Position numbers and translations under genes: made by a program | Shown here: piece by piece, positions 27,052 through 37,670 of the stretch | How positions within the stretch are numbered: position 1 is the first letter of the stretch | Layout of the letters: every line of letters starts with the position of its first letter | Assembly: GCA_008638375.1 (NCBI GenBank) | Contig: CM018052.1 | Span: 27,858,045-27,922,044, forward strand | Origin: Nyssa sinensis | Taxonomy: Eukaryota; Streptophyta; Magnoliopsida; Cornales; Nyssaceae | Length of the DNA stretch: 64,000 bases | Direction of reading: 5' to 3' | Notes under the pieces: generated by a model | Told to the model about the DNA's origin: nothing | Databases searched by the model: none | Seen by the model: the letters and a program-made list of their open reading frames with translations, nothing else

Positions 27052-27153
27052 TGTATAGAGAGAGAGAGAGAGAGAGAAGTGCATACGCATCTCCTCGGGG
27101 GTGGAGAACTGGCGTCGACCAGTAGGCTTGCCCTTGAACTTTCCTCTTCCCAT
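15276..27153 (-). CDS. PDAP1/PP28-type 28 kDa heat- and acid-stable phosphoprotein homologue
   Basis: Eight exons: 27087-27153, 24581-24618, 23911-23982, 23644-23727, 23523-23557, 18291-18376, 15402-15467 and 15276-15310. They total 483 nt and encode 160 residues plus TAA. All junctions are GT-AG and every phase joins correctly. The protein starts MGRGKFKGKPTGRRQFSTPE. An acidic block at 40-59 (EEEEQSGEESAEEAEEETE) has a Ser in a casein-kinase-2-like context. The conserved PP28 core follows (KGTQGIIEIENPN...LKARDI, then IEKTTELSRRERE). A highly charged, probably helical tail ends KKAEARK. Length agrees with plant members of this family (Pfam PP28). The animal protein is a CK2 substrate; its role in plants is poorly defined. 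Introns 1, 5 and 6 are 2.5, 5.1 and 2.8 kb and carry transposon insertions, which explains the 11.9 kb span. The order and phase of eight exons make the call strong; exact UTR ends are unknown. Confidence 0.95.
16175..16226. repeat. (GA)n microsatellite
   Basis: About 26 uninterrupted GA units in intron 6 of the PDAP1-like gene. Confidence 0.97.
17438..17465. repeat. (TA)n microsatellite
   Basis: About 14 TA units in intron 6 of the PDAP1-like gene. Confidence 0.95.
19289..21441 (+). mobile_element. Internally deleted short-LTR Ty1-copia element in intron 5
   Basis: Two direct copies of a ~190-bp sequence (19289-19480 and 21246-21441) share CGTGTAAATATATAAATGCA and end near ATAGCATACAACT(T/C)AACT. 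After the left copy comes TGGTATCGGAG (19482-19492), a one-mismatch tRNA-iMet primer-binding site. Before the right copy is a short purine/cytosine-rich stretch near 21229-21245. GTCTTT occurs just left of the first LTR and right after the second, a possible target-site duplication. The interior is only 1.75 kb and keeps just the RT/RNase H end, so gag, protease and integrase have been deleted. It lies antisense to the host gene, inside its 5.1 kb intron. Confidence 0.85.
20130..21240 (+). pseudogene. Ty1-copia reverse transcriptase/RNase H remnant
   Basis: The read-through begins GENLVHRLRKALYNLKQSP, the standard copia RT block. The longest open piece (20235-20612) has IVCVDNIIIF, where the active YVDD-type motif has become CVDN, and DLGVLRYFLGIEVAHSHQG. 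Downstream broken frames keep RLVGKLIYL, a TSCRTDRQSTSSYC segment (normally GDxxDRKSTSGY of RNase H) and the C-terminal end. Stops and frameshifts are frequent, so it is inactive. Confidence 0.9.
21654..21758 (+). mobile_element. tRNA-derived SINE, diverged copy
   Basis: Contains TAGCTTAGTTG (pol III A-box type), then CCTCCACCTC...ATATGGGAGG and a decayed B-box region (GGGTGAACCCC), ending GATTTACTTATC. It is the same family as the element at 21863-21976, in the opposite orientation. ACCAACA occurs at both edges and may be the remains of a target-site duplication. It lies in intron 5 of the PDAP1-like gene. Confidence 0.65.
21863..21976 (-). mobile_element. tRNA-derived SINE with perfect 19-bp target-site duplication
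   Basis: Read on the minus strand it has an A-box-like TAGCTTAGCTAGTAG, then CATATGGGAGG, a good B-box GGTTCAAGTCC, and an A-rich tail. The 19-bp sequence TTTTTGTGGCTACAATAAT is found exactly at 21844-21862 and again at 21977-21995, so the insert is delimited to 114 bp. Internal pol III promoter boxes, small size, A-rich end and long duplication are the defining marks of a SINE. The perfect duplication implies a fairly recent insertion. Confidence 0.9.
22100..22200 (-). mobile_element. tRNA-derived SINE, third copy
   Basis: The minus strand carries TTAGCTTGATTGATAT (A-box type), then CCCCAAAGGG and a B-box GGTTCAAACCC, ending GTATTTACTTATC. The 3' end matches the GATTTACTTATC end of the copy at 21654-21758, though the middle differs, so it may be a related subfamily. 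No target-site duplication was recognised. Confidence 0.6.
22590..23340. repeat. Region rich in GTAACGG words
   Basis: TGTAACAATATCGG near 22635 recurs as TGTAACAGTATCGG near 23284. GTAACGGCC or close variants occur several times between 23180 and 23330. This reads like the terminal portions of an unidentified repetitive element in intron 5. I could not fix its ends or class. Confidence 0.4.
24709..24738. repeat. Poly-C/poly-A homopolymer pair
   Basis: About 18 C followed by about 12 A and a short (ATA)n, in intron 1 of the PDAP1-like gene. A second poly-C run lies at 25901-25918. Homopolymer lengths here are error-prone in assemblies. Confidence 0.85.
26163..26211 (-). mobile_element. Extremely truncated retroelement tail with 14-bp target-site duplication
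   Basis: GTAAAGCCTAGACT occurs exactly at 26163-26176 and 26198-26211. Between them is only a 21-base insert, a T run ending GATAA. On the minus strand this reads TTATC followed by poly-A, matching the 3' end (ACTTATC) of the SINEs in intron 5. It is best explained as a 5'-truncated SINE insertion that kept little more than its poly-A tail. Confidence 0.75.
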
Positions 27154-28848
27154 CGCGTCGACACACTGATCACAGGTCAGAGAAAACTCCCAAAATGACT
27201 TCTCGCCTCCGAAGAGGAAGCTGATTCCAGAAAGAAGCAGCTTCTTCTTTCTTAATTCGGTTCCTCTTGATGGGAATCTTTTTATCGCCTCTGATAGTCA
27301 GCTGTCGAATCGAAAGCAACGGAGTATTGTGGAGAACAGTTGCGTGTGAGCAGTCGGATATTTAAAAGTTCCTCGTCTTTTATCACGCACCTCAATTGGA
27401 GTCCCAATCGGACACGCGTGTGATGAGTGATTAAAAAGGGTGGGGGCTATTCCCACTCCAATATGATGTCTTTTGTCTACTTGAGCTTCAATTTATTGTC
27501 TTTACAAGGAGTGCAAATATAACATGAAGGAGTGAGAGTAGATTTTCTTAAAAAAAAATTACTATAAGAAAAGTATATATTTATCAGATTCTTTTTTTGA
27601 CAAAAATAGTTTACTATTTTGAATCGGAAAGGAAAGGAAAGGAAAGAAAATAAAAGAAGAAATATTTATTTTATTTTGATTTAAAAATAAAAATAAAAGA
27701 ATGTGAAGGAGATGGAAAGGGTTCCATTTTGCTTTCCTTCCTAAATTCAGAGAAGTCGATAAAAAAAAAAAAAGATGAAAAGTTAGTAATTATTCATTTT
27801 ATCTTTATATTTTTTAAAAAAATAAATTTTTATTTTATTTTTTCTATTTACATAATTAAATATTTTATTCATTTTTTATTTTTATATTTTTTTAAATAAG
27901 ATAAAAAGATTACACTACTCTCTCCACTCATCTTCCCTTATTATTAATCTATGAAAAAATGATTATTCTACTATTTTTTATCTTTTTACCTTCTTTATAA
28001 GTAACGCTCTCATCGCTTTCACTAATTCAAATGAACTGTTAATAATGTGACAAAATTGTATTGAACTTACATCATTTTTATAATTGATGAGTTGCAAATA
28101 CGATGTTGTCATGTTATTCAATATTCTACTTTTGAAAAGAATAATAGTATTGAAGATGACATGTCTAAGACTCTTGATAAAAAAAGTTATATATGTTATC
28201 GTTATTAATAATACTGTGCTGCTTAACACTTTAACCTTGAAAATATTGTTCAAATGAGATAATTGAATTTGAGTAAGTGGACATTACATCAATTAAATGA
28301 TGTCTAATTATTTAAATGTTATCACATCATTTAACATTACCTTGTCTTACATACCATATGATGGTAGTTGCAATTGATTTTACTTTTTCTATCTCCATTC
28401 AAATACTTCCACATTGCCTCATGTGTGATGGTAGCTATGATTGATTTTACTCTTTCTTTCTTAATTTAAGTGGGTTTTTTTAAATATTCAAAACTATAAA
28501 TTAAATTTGACAAGTCAATGTAAATATTTTAAATTATTTTTTTACGACTCTTTATTTCAATTTAAGAGTCCCTCTTTTTTAAGGGAGGGGGGAACATCTC
28601 AATCATAAATCCAATTTGACAAATCAGCTCAAAAAGTAGTATAATTTTCAAATTATGTTTTTAATAAATTTGACATAAATGTAGTAACTAATGTGGAAGG
28701 AAATGGGTCGTCTCTTAAAAAATTGCTTTTCAAAAGAGATTTTTATTTTGAAATAAGGGGAGTATCATTCCAAATTCATTTGGGTAAAACTTGGTATAAA
28801 TTTTCAAATTTCATATAGAGGAAAAAAAAAAGTTCACATTAAAGAAAT
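27154..28848. other. Upstream flank of the PDAP1-like gene and AT-rich spacer
   Basis: The first ~200 bases are more G+C-rich and probably hold the 5' UTR and promoter of the minus-strand gene; no convincing TATA box position can be fixed. From 27500 on the sequence is AT-rich, with poly-A/T tracts and no gene. Confidence 0.45.
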
Positions 28849-29110
28849 TAGAAAAAAATATTAAAAAGTTCTTAAAACAAAATTTTCAATCTAAAAATTT
28901 TATGAAATTTTTTTTCTATCTAAAAAAGAAAATTTTAATACAAAAAAGTCTAATTGTTAACTTCCATCTTAACATTATTAAAAAAATTACTAATTAGACT
29001 AAAATAACTTTTAAGATATATTTTTAAAAAAAATTACTAAATAACTTTTCAATCCAAAAAAAATCATAACATTTTAGAAAGTGAAAATTTCTTTTTTTAA
29101 GACCTAGATA
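28849..29110. repeat. Dispersed AT-rich repeat, one arm of a foldback family
   Basis: It matches the left arm of the element at 39437-39945 in the same orientation. Shared landmarks in order are TTTTCAATC, AAAGTCTAA, TTAACA.TATTAAAAA, ATTAGA.TAAAATA and AGATATATTTTTAAAAA. A complete right arm was not recognised here. Confidence 0.6.
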
Positions 29111-31065
29111 AATAAAAAATATTACATATAATTTTTTCTAAATTAAAAAATTTATTTTATGAACTATTTTATATTTTTTAAAAATATAGTAAAGTGGGAA
29201 ATCCCTATCAATCTAAAGAATCATTTCATTTCACCCAAAACAAGAAAACAAAAAATAGATTCCCTTCCATCTATCATCCTCATATTCACTCTTTCTTCTG
29301 AGATCAATTCTGCTCAAATTTTGACCGCCCCTAATAGAAAAGGACACAAAATTAATGAATCATTTGTATCATAATAAAGCTAATAAACTATTGTGTGTGT
29401 GTGTGTGTGTGTGTAAACACAATATTTGTTAAGCACAGCGAAAACCAACGACTTGTTGGAAACGCAACTATACTTGCTAACTTCTAGTAATAAAAATAAA
29501 TAAACACAGAAAAATAAATAATATTTAACATAGTTTAAAAAATATCTCCTTCGTCCACCCTAGAGAGAATTCTTCACGAAACAATTTTTTTCTAAATTAA
29601 GTGTAATTTCTACAACTATAGTATGTCTACCGAATAAAAAATTATTCTTCATTACAAGTACAAAATAGAAGATAAGTTAAATCACATAATCCAAATCAAA
29701 AGACTCTTGTACATTCATACTTTGAATACGTGAAGAACACATAACAAAAGTAAACATAGAAAAATTATAGAGATAAAGAAGCCCCATTGCTACATAACAA
29801 AATAAAACCTCAATTGCTACATCATGTCCCAAAGGCGACACCTCAAATCAATCTCAATATTACTAGAAGAAGCTCAGGAAACTCTCATTCATCTCACTTT
29901 TTGGTCTCACACCTAGGTATAAATTTATGAAATCTTAATCCCATTCTTTACAAGACAAACCACAATTCAAATAGAAAATCATTCAAACTAGTAATCTAAG
30001 AGATATCATAGCATATATACATGTTTGATATATATATATATATATATATATCCCAAAAATCAGCCCCTTGCTGACCTTTTTCTCTTATTTTATTTTTTTT
30101 TCTCTTTTTGAGAATGACATTTATGACCTGACACCAGTCTCCAAACTCATTTTATGATTTTCTTAGTGCAATGCCTGGCAATTGGCATTCTAAAATGGAG
30201 GCTTAAAATTAGGACCGACTTAGAATTGAAAGAAGGTGCAAATTTTGAACTAAAATTTCCCCTAATTTCTATAACATCAAACACAATATCAAGTATAATT
30301 CAATATAACAATGCATGTGCTCTCCTTGGTAATAAAAAACCAATACGAACCTGCTGGAGACATCTAAGTCAAGTGTTATGTCAATTACAAGGGCTAAAAC
30401 ATGATGGTCTCAAAAAATCGATTGCTGCCAATAAGCATCCAACCTACGCGCACAAGGCACTTGATAATAATGCTTGCTCATAGCAGAAGGGAACCAACTC
30501 ACCAGATTAGAAGGAAGAAGCAGCCATTCACTTGCTCTCAAAAAGCAGTCTGGTAAATTTGAGACAATAACCAGCCATTTTATATACCCAGTAACGAGAA
30601 GTTACATATTGCTGCTAATATCTATCATGAACACTGTCCACCCTACATAATTAGCATCAACCCTTAAAACCCACACAAGGTTTGGGAGATGTAATAGGTA
30701 CATTGTGCATCCAGCGTTTCAATTCTGGTGACACCTGATTGTTTATAGCGTTCACCACAGCACAAAGGGTCAAGAAAATGAAATAGTAAGAACAACCAAT
30801 TCATCAGTTCTAAAACATCATCCAGCAGTTAGAATATGCTCCAGCATCCAAAATTCTGATGTTGCACCGCACTTCCAGATGACTACGAACGATGCAGAAT
30901 ATCCTCATGTGAGTTGATGAGAGACTCGATACTCAATGATATGGAGAGAAGAAGAAAAATGACTCAATCACTGCCCAAGGGCTAGAGTGCAACAATTTGG
31001 CTGATGTAGACTAGACCAACAAAATGCTGCTTATTCCTCATGCATCCAAGAGTTGTGCAATCACA
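29111..31065. other. Intergenic; probable VOZ1 3' flank at the right end
   Basis: Contains a (GT)n tract at 29392-29414 and a (TA)n tract at 30025-30051. AT-rich DNA at 29415-30000 with wording reminiscent of LTR sequence could not be assigned. The last few hundred bases before 31066 should include the VOZ1 3' UTR. The open frame at 30154-30483 has no recognisable domain. Confidence 0.4.
29392..29414. repeat. (GT)n microsatellite
   Basis: About 11 uninterrupted GT units. Confidence 0.95.
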
Positions 31066-34000
31066 TCAAGTAATATAGCCCCTTATATTATCAACAAAAT
31101 AATCATAGGGTGCACCTGTTCCATAATCAAACCCTTCGCTTGTAGGTCCCATCTGCTTTGGAGCCGAATAAACATTTCCAACACCACCCTTCAAGTTAGC
31201 TTTTGTCCTCCCCTTCACAGATCGCTTGTTTTCTGAGGGAAACTCAGCGGTAAGCCTTCCCATCTGCTTCTGCAAATCTGCAACTGAATCATTGGTAATT
31301 TTTCCTTTTGGACTCTTCTTCCCATCAACAAGCTTGAATTCCAACCTATACAAGGCACAAGCATCACACTTGTCAATCTCATACTCATAAAGGTGCCATT
31401 CACAATTTTTCATTGGCTGGGGGTCCATATAATAAGATCTCTTCAACCCTCCAAATTCATTCATCACTTGCTTCCTTGACTCATGCCAGCCACGTCCATT
31501 ATAGTCTGGCAATGACCTTTGCTTTCTATTCCCACTCTCAAATGCTCTTCGAGGCTTGTCAAAGAAGAGCCACTCCCTAATTGTTTCACCCTCAAGAACT
31601 GTAAAGTCAAATAGCTCTGCAATAACACAAGGGAATCAATTCGGCATACAAAACCCAAAAATTAAATCAGTGATGATTACACAAGATCTGCCCCAACTTA
31701 GTGGGGAAAAGAGAACATAACACCAATTTAAGATAGTGAAAAACTTACCGGGAGCATTCCATGGGGACTTAGCAGTGGCAGCCCCCTCACATTCCGGAAT
31801 TCCAACATCTTTTCCTTGTGCTTTTGACCTAAGAGCATCAAAAAGCACTGGATCCTTAACCCCAATGCCCCCAGGTCGCAGGACTGGACTCATACCAGGT
31901 GGGCCTTCATTCAGTGCAAGTGCAGCATGAAAGCCACTGCAGTAGTCTGGACACCAGTCCAATCCTTGAGAAGGCCTATTACAATCCCAAAGTGCACATT
32001 TGGGCCCCAAGAAAGCAGAAGGTGGAGGGCAAATATTTGGCAGAAAACCAGATATCTGAGGCATAGCATCCTCTCCGCACAAACCAGTACCATCAAAACC
32101 AGCAAAGAAATTTTGCTCAGAGTCTTGATGCAAATGAAATGCTTGATAGTCCACCTGAGAAGCAATGCCCAAGTTATTGATTCCCACGTTGTAAATTCCT
32201 GAAGGGGAGCCTTTGCATTGATCAGCCAACTGGAAGCTTTGTTCCTCTGGGACCTGATTCACACTAAAGCCCTGCTGCAAATTCACAACTTGTCAGTATC
32301 CATTAAACCTTAATACTTGCTAGAGATAAAAGTAATTAACCAGAAGGGAAACAGAAAGAAAAGAGATTAAGGCTTGTCAAGTTGAATGGCAGAACATGAA
32401 GAACAGTGAACAGAGTAAACTAGCCCTCCCTCTCTTATATGGGAAGAACAAACTTACATTTAGAAGATGGAAGACGAGTAGAAGAAATAACTGTCTAACT
32501 ATTAGGTGGTGCAACTTGAAGGAGAAAAAAATGATGCTAAGGGAAAAAAATTGTAACAGAAGACGAGAAATTCATTATGGAATGAGGAAGAGATCTCTGT
32601 GAAATTTTAAAAACGGGCCTTCATATAAGAGAGTTAGCAGTAGAGTGATAAGATCCAAATCATAAGAAATATATAAATATAAATTTTCCAAAAGGAAGCT
32701 AAGAATGAAGTAAATGGAGCCAATTAGATGACGGGGAGAATGATGTATGAGAACTTGCTAGGGGTAAGGGGCCATAACTAGGCCAAGCACATATAAAGTG
32801 AACAGAACAGGGTATTTTTAAAAACACCAGGGGTTTGAATAATTCGAAAAAATAATTCAATAAAAACCGTAAAGGACATTAGATTAGAACCAAATAATGC
32901 TACCCATAAAATATGAACTAACAAAAATTAGGCAGTATCCAAAGTTTAAAAAGGCCCTCAAAAGATTAAAGGGCAAAGCCCATCAAAAGCTTGATAGCAT
33001 CTCTAAGCAGTGGTGGGGGTTTATAGCAAGCAAACCATTCAAACAGTTCTTAAAACTGAGAAACTGCTTGATGTATGGAGGAAAGCACCTAGCATCCTAC
33101 TAAGAAGATCAGAGAGAATATTCAGAGTAGCACTAGTAATGAATACTACGGTACTCTCTTAAGTATTTGGCAAAGACTATGGTTTTGTTTCTCATAACTT
33201 TCGCTTAAAAAGTGCATTTAACTGAAGTCCTTCTCAAGAAGCCATCCTTAAAGAGGCCTCTTAAGATGTGATGTACGTTTGGTGGGTGAGGGTTGATGTA
33301 GTGCAGTAAGTTCTGGAAACAAAATACTATAAACTAAATAAATTTATGTGATCATTGGCATATATGATGAAGAACCTACTAACATAGTAGCATGAGACAT
33401 TGAGAACCGAAAAAAAAAAAAAAACAAGTGAATTTCCAACCAAAATAGCTCATTGAATAGAGCTGTCATCTTTTTCAATTGTTTTGAGTACAAAACTAGG
33501 AGATTGAAATAAAATTAAAACTATGAATGTAAGGAATGTGAAATAGAAACATTAAAAATTATATATCAGGGCATAGTACTAATGTATCGATGGGTAAAAA
33601 AGTTAAATATAGAAAATATGAATGGCTCACTATTTAACTAATTTTTTTTTTATCAAGGATCAACAATCCAAAAGAAAGAAGAGATTGCAGAGAATGTTGC
33701 TTATGGACCTAAAGCAAGAAAGCTGAATGGAGATAATCTCGAAGTGTCATATACTTATAAAACAAAAGAAAGGGCACTGTAAGAAGACTATCAGGTCAGC
33801 CTCACCCTATTTCATGGAGTGCTAAGCAGCCAGGAAAACATGTTTGCATAAAACATGTTTGTAGCACTGGTGAAATAAAGATGTTGGCACAGATGAATGG
33901 CCAGACAAGAATAGAATTAATAATAATTCATTGAAAATGATAGGGTCATTTGTAACAAAAACAAATAATTGCATGGTTGTGTTACAAACTTGACCAATAC

Positions 34001-36108
34001 ACCAAAAGCCCCAAGAATAATAGAATGTGTGACATCAAATCCTATAACTCTTTGGGACCATAACCGACCACCGTGTTCTAGAGTCGTTGTACTCAACCAG
34101 AGTAGTTAAAGAGAAAAGGTGCCATTAAGGATCTAAGGTTTTACATTGCTAAAAAAACGAGACAACAAAAAAGTGCTAATTTGAATAAAGCAAGTCGCTA
34201 ACTTACAAAAATAAATATATATATATATATATATATTACCCCTTAAAAGTTCTTTTAGTGAAAATTAAACAATATCTTACATAATAATTCTCATATAATA
34301 CTAAAAAATTTAATCTAAAGAAAAACAATGCATATGACATTTAAATTTTGAGTAGTGAACCATTCTAAGCTTTTTCTTCCCTTCCTACTTCTTTTATATT
34401 GTGAAAATATTGTCCGGAGAAAAATATTCTTAGTCTTACAACAACAAGACAAGATACACAAGACATTCAAGTACAATAAGTTTCAGTTAAAAAAACTCTT
34501 GCTTCAACGCCTTTCTTCTTAATCAAGATGATCACTTAGGCCGCACTAAAGTCACCTCACCCGGAATGTGCCAAAGTGCTACACCTTATCCTCTTCGCAC
34601 CTTGCCATGCCTAGGTGAGCACCCAATCGCCTTTGACAACGCTATACTCGACGACTCTCGCCCTAGGTAGCATTCACTCTAGTAGCAGGTAGCCCTTTTC
34701 CCCTTGGAAGCCTCACACTCCTTTCCAGGTAGTAATTAAGTTTTAAGATCCACGCAAACAGATGTAATTCACATGATACAAGTTTCAAAGTGTAAAACAA
34801 AACAGATGAAGCTAAGATCATCAAACAGACACTTGACTAAGGAAAAAAGATATAGAAAAAGAAAAGGTAACTATTAAAGTAGAACAAAATATCACAGTAA
34901 AACAGAAACATACTAGCACTACAGAATTTTAAAAGGGTGGCACAGAAGAATCATACAAAAAATTAGAGACAGGCACATCAAACATGTCTTTTTTCAATTC
35001 TTATATCCTCAGTGTCGAGAAAGGAAGAAGCTTCAACTGGAATATGTGATTCTTTTTTAATAAGTCAACTAGAATATAATGAATTATTCAAATGTAGTGT
35101 TGGCAGTGTTGCATATCATGTTCCTATTGGACACTAGAACCACTAGTATTGGAGCAAGTATTAGAAATCCACACATATAAGAGTTGGCTCAAGAATTTAG
35201 AAATTATACACCATGTCTTTGGCCTCAAACAGCAACAGAGATCTGCAAATGAAGACTAGAATTATTTTGCAAAAAAATTCTGTTCAGCAACAGCCCCCAA
35301 AGCTATTCCTGATTCCATAAATTACTCAAGCTCTATGGTTTTGAGCAAATCTAATCTTAAATGAATGCTCTTTATTTTTATGGGGAAGAATGATTGTTAT
35401 CGCAATTTAAAATGTGAATTGTTGATGGTTACATGGTTTCAAGATTTAATTAACAACACTGCAACCCTCTCCGGTATAAGGATGAATTTACCAAATTTCG
35501 GACTCCAGTCTATTTTTCATAATAAATTATACAAAAAAAACGCAAAACTCAGCTAATTCTAGCAGGATACGCACCTCTTGGAAGACAGCACTATCACCAA
35601 CTTTTTGTCCAACAGGCTCAGGCTTTGGGGCAGTTAATCCGCTGGTGGCGTCATCTTCTTCCTCGCAAAGCTGCAACAGCCGACAAATGTCCGAGGAAAA
35701 AGACCCAAGACTCCCACCCTGCATGCATTACAATCCACAATCATACATAAACACACAACACATGCGTATGTATACATGAATGCATATATTTAATAAAAAC
35801 GTATATGTATATATGTGTACCAAAGGGCCTAAATAGAAGGCGCTAACCTCGTAACCGAAAAAAAAAAAAAGGACGCTAACCTGCAGAGAAGACGCTGGAG
35901 AAGGCTCGTTGAGTTCAGCTTTCCACTCTCGAAGCATCTGATGAACTTGTTCTTCGAGCACAGCAGCATCGATCGTACGGCTCTCCTTCCTGGCAGATTG
36001 CAGATCCGTGAACATGCCTTGTAGATCATCCACACGGTTCTTCGCCCTATCTTTGAAGACTTGGTGCGATTTAGACTTGCATCCACCAATCTTAGAACCT
36101 TTCCCCAT
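31066..36108 (-). CDS. VOZ1: VOZ1, vascular plant one-zinc-finger transcription factor
   Basis: Four coding exons: 35881-36108, 35575-35718, 31749-32274 (or 32271) and 31066-31616. They total 1449 nt and encode 482 residues, close to Arabidopsis VOZ1. The N-terminal domain A includes [11 protein letters not shown] and LLEEQ-type [19 protein letters not shown]. Exon 2 gives [20 protein letters not shown]. Domain B, the DNA-binding and dimerisation region, has the zinc-binding cluster C217-x4-C222-x9-C232-x3-C236-x3-H240 (CALWDC...[10 protein letters not shown]), then [22 protein letters not shown] and [19 protein letters not shown] proteins bind the palindrome GCGT-N7-ACGC as dimers, interact with phytochrome B and promote flowering, with roles in stress responses. 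The presence of domain A fits VOZ1 rather than VOZ2. Intron 2 is 3.3 kb and begins transcript-wise with ordinary GT but ends in a NAGNAG acceptor. All junctions are GT-AG and keep frame. Confidence 0.96.
32271..32277 (-). promoter_or_regulatory. NAGNAG tandem splice acceptor in VOZ1
   Basis: The minus strand reads TTTGCAGCAG then GGC at the start of exon 3. Either AG can be used without changing frame, adding or omitting one Gln between VFQE and GFSV. Confidence 0.6.
34205..34234. repeat. (TA)n microsatellite in VOZ1 intron 2
   Basis: A run of TA units in the 3.3 kb second intron. Nearby, 34500-34740 is unusually G+C-rich for this intron and may be part of an unrecognised repeat. Confidence 0.85.
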
Positions 36109-36470
36109 AAGGAAAAAATCCCTAAATTCTCAGCTCTCACCTGCAAAACCACAGTCTAATCGTCTCAATTTCCCAATTAAAACAAGAAAAAAGAACAGAT
36201 TGACTTTAAGCAACAATCGGAAACCCGAATTCAGATTAGATCACCACCTTTCGGTTAAAGAACAGAGTGAGATTATGGAGAAGACGAGTAAACGGAGACA
36301 AAGAAGACAATCAAAGAAGGAAAGTCATAAGGAAATTACAGCGAAAATAAAAATAAAAAAGCAAAATTTCGAAAAGTTGAGAGAATAATCGAAAGAGAAA
36401 GCATTCGATACCTAATCCAAAGTCTGTTGAACAGATGACAGATAGTATGTGAGTGTAGAGAGAGAGAGAG
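36109..36470 (-). other. VOZ1 5' UTR with a 5' UTR intron
   Basis: Immediately upstream of the ATG, the minus strand reads TTTTGCAG followed by GTGAGAGCTGAG, an acceptor at 36141-36143. A donor, GGATTAG followed by GTATCG, sits at 36410-36411. This predicts a 5' UTR intron of about 270 bp (36141-36411) between a short UTR exon next to the ATG and a leader exon starting at 36412. The leader ends near the GA-rich tract at 36458-36471. The transcription start is not determined. Confidence 0.6.
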
Positions 36471-36670
36471 GTGCCTTTTCTAGTTTTTCCTCTCTTCTGT
36501 GTGGAGTCTTCTTTCTACCCAGAAAGCAATGTGTACGCGGCAAAAGTTTTAAGGGGAATTCATCGTTATAGGAGTATTAATTTACTATGATAACCTTGCA
36601 CTTTCCTATTTGTATGGAATAGAATGCATTTAATGGGGTGAATTACGTCTCATTTGCACTAAAATGCATT

Positions 36671-37102
36671 TTTTATTAGTTAAATTATATTAATATTTTA
36701 AGATATTTATGATAATTATATTTATTTTTTAAAAGATTTTTAAAATTATATTAATTTTTTATACTTTATTTAATAATATATAGATATTTTTTTCTAATCA
36801 TTTAAAATGACAAGATTATATCTTTAATATATATATTTTTTAATTTTTGACTAATTTTTTTTTATTTTTAAAGAAATATCGATAAAAATCTTAAATTTAT
36901 TTTTAAATAAAAAATAAAAAAAAATCTTAAAAAATTTTAAAAAAATTGATCAAAATTAAAAAAATATAAAAATAAATAATTTTTTTTCTAAAAAAATTTA
37001 ATAAGAAAAATATTTGTATATTATCATATAAAAATAAAAGAAATTAATATAATTTTAAGAAAATGGTATAATTATTATAAACTATTTTTTATATTACCCA
37101 CT
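36671..37102. mobile_element. Foldback (MULE-MITE-like) element
   Basis: An AT-rich block with imperfectly inverted ends: ATATTAAT...TATGATAATTAT on the left, its complement on the right. It is flanked by AAATGCATT (36662-36670) and AAATGCAGT (37103-37111), close to a 9-bp target-site duplication. No coding capacity. Confidence 0.5.
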
Positions 37103-37183
37103 AAATGCAGTTATTGTTTGTGGGTGAATGACGTCTCAGTTGCACTATTGTAGCGAAATTGTGTTGTAGTTAACAACTTTTAG

Positions 37184-37670
37184 GTAAATTATATTTACTC
37201 CCCTCCCTCCACAAGGTTTTTGATAATTATAAAAATAATTTTTAAATTTTTTAAAATGACACTAATTATCATTTTATTGACAAAATATAAATATTTTTCT
37301 TTCAGTCTATTTTTTTAAAATAAAAAAATGTCATTTTATGTTTTATTTTTTTATTTTTTAAGTATTGTCTAATTTTTTATAATATTTTATTCATTATTAG
37401 ATAAATATTAATTAAAAAAATTTTTAGGTCAAAAAATATAAGTTATTTATCTTATTTTTTATATTTTTTCAAGTTAGAAAAAAAATTAAATTTCAAAAAA
37501 ATGTAAAATAAAATGAGTTTTTTGTCATTTTTTAAAAAATATTAGACTGGAAGAAAAATATTTATGATTTGTCAGTAAAAATATGAGAAGTTTTTGTCAT
37601 TTCAAAAGATTTTATGAAAATTATTTGTAATTGTCAAAAATTGCAAGAAATATTAGTGTAAATTACTATA
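37184..37670. mobile_element. Foldback element with long inverted arms
   Basis: The left arm (about 37184-37320) contains TTTTGATAATTAT, AAAATGACA, TATTGACAAA and TATAAATATTTTTCTTTCAG. The right arm (about 37540-37680) is its complement with the same landmarks. AACTTTTAG and AACTTTTTT flank the element and may be a 9-bp duplication. It is non-coding, of the same general family as 38570-39050 and the fragment at 49870-49964. Confidence 0.65.

Noticed and set aside
30154..30483. 109-codon plus-strand open frame downstream of VOZ1
   Set aside because: No recognisable domain, antisense to the probable VOZ1 3' flank, and no promoter or splice context.
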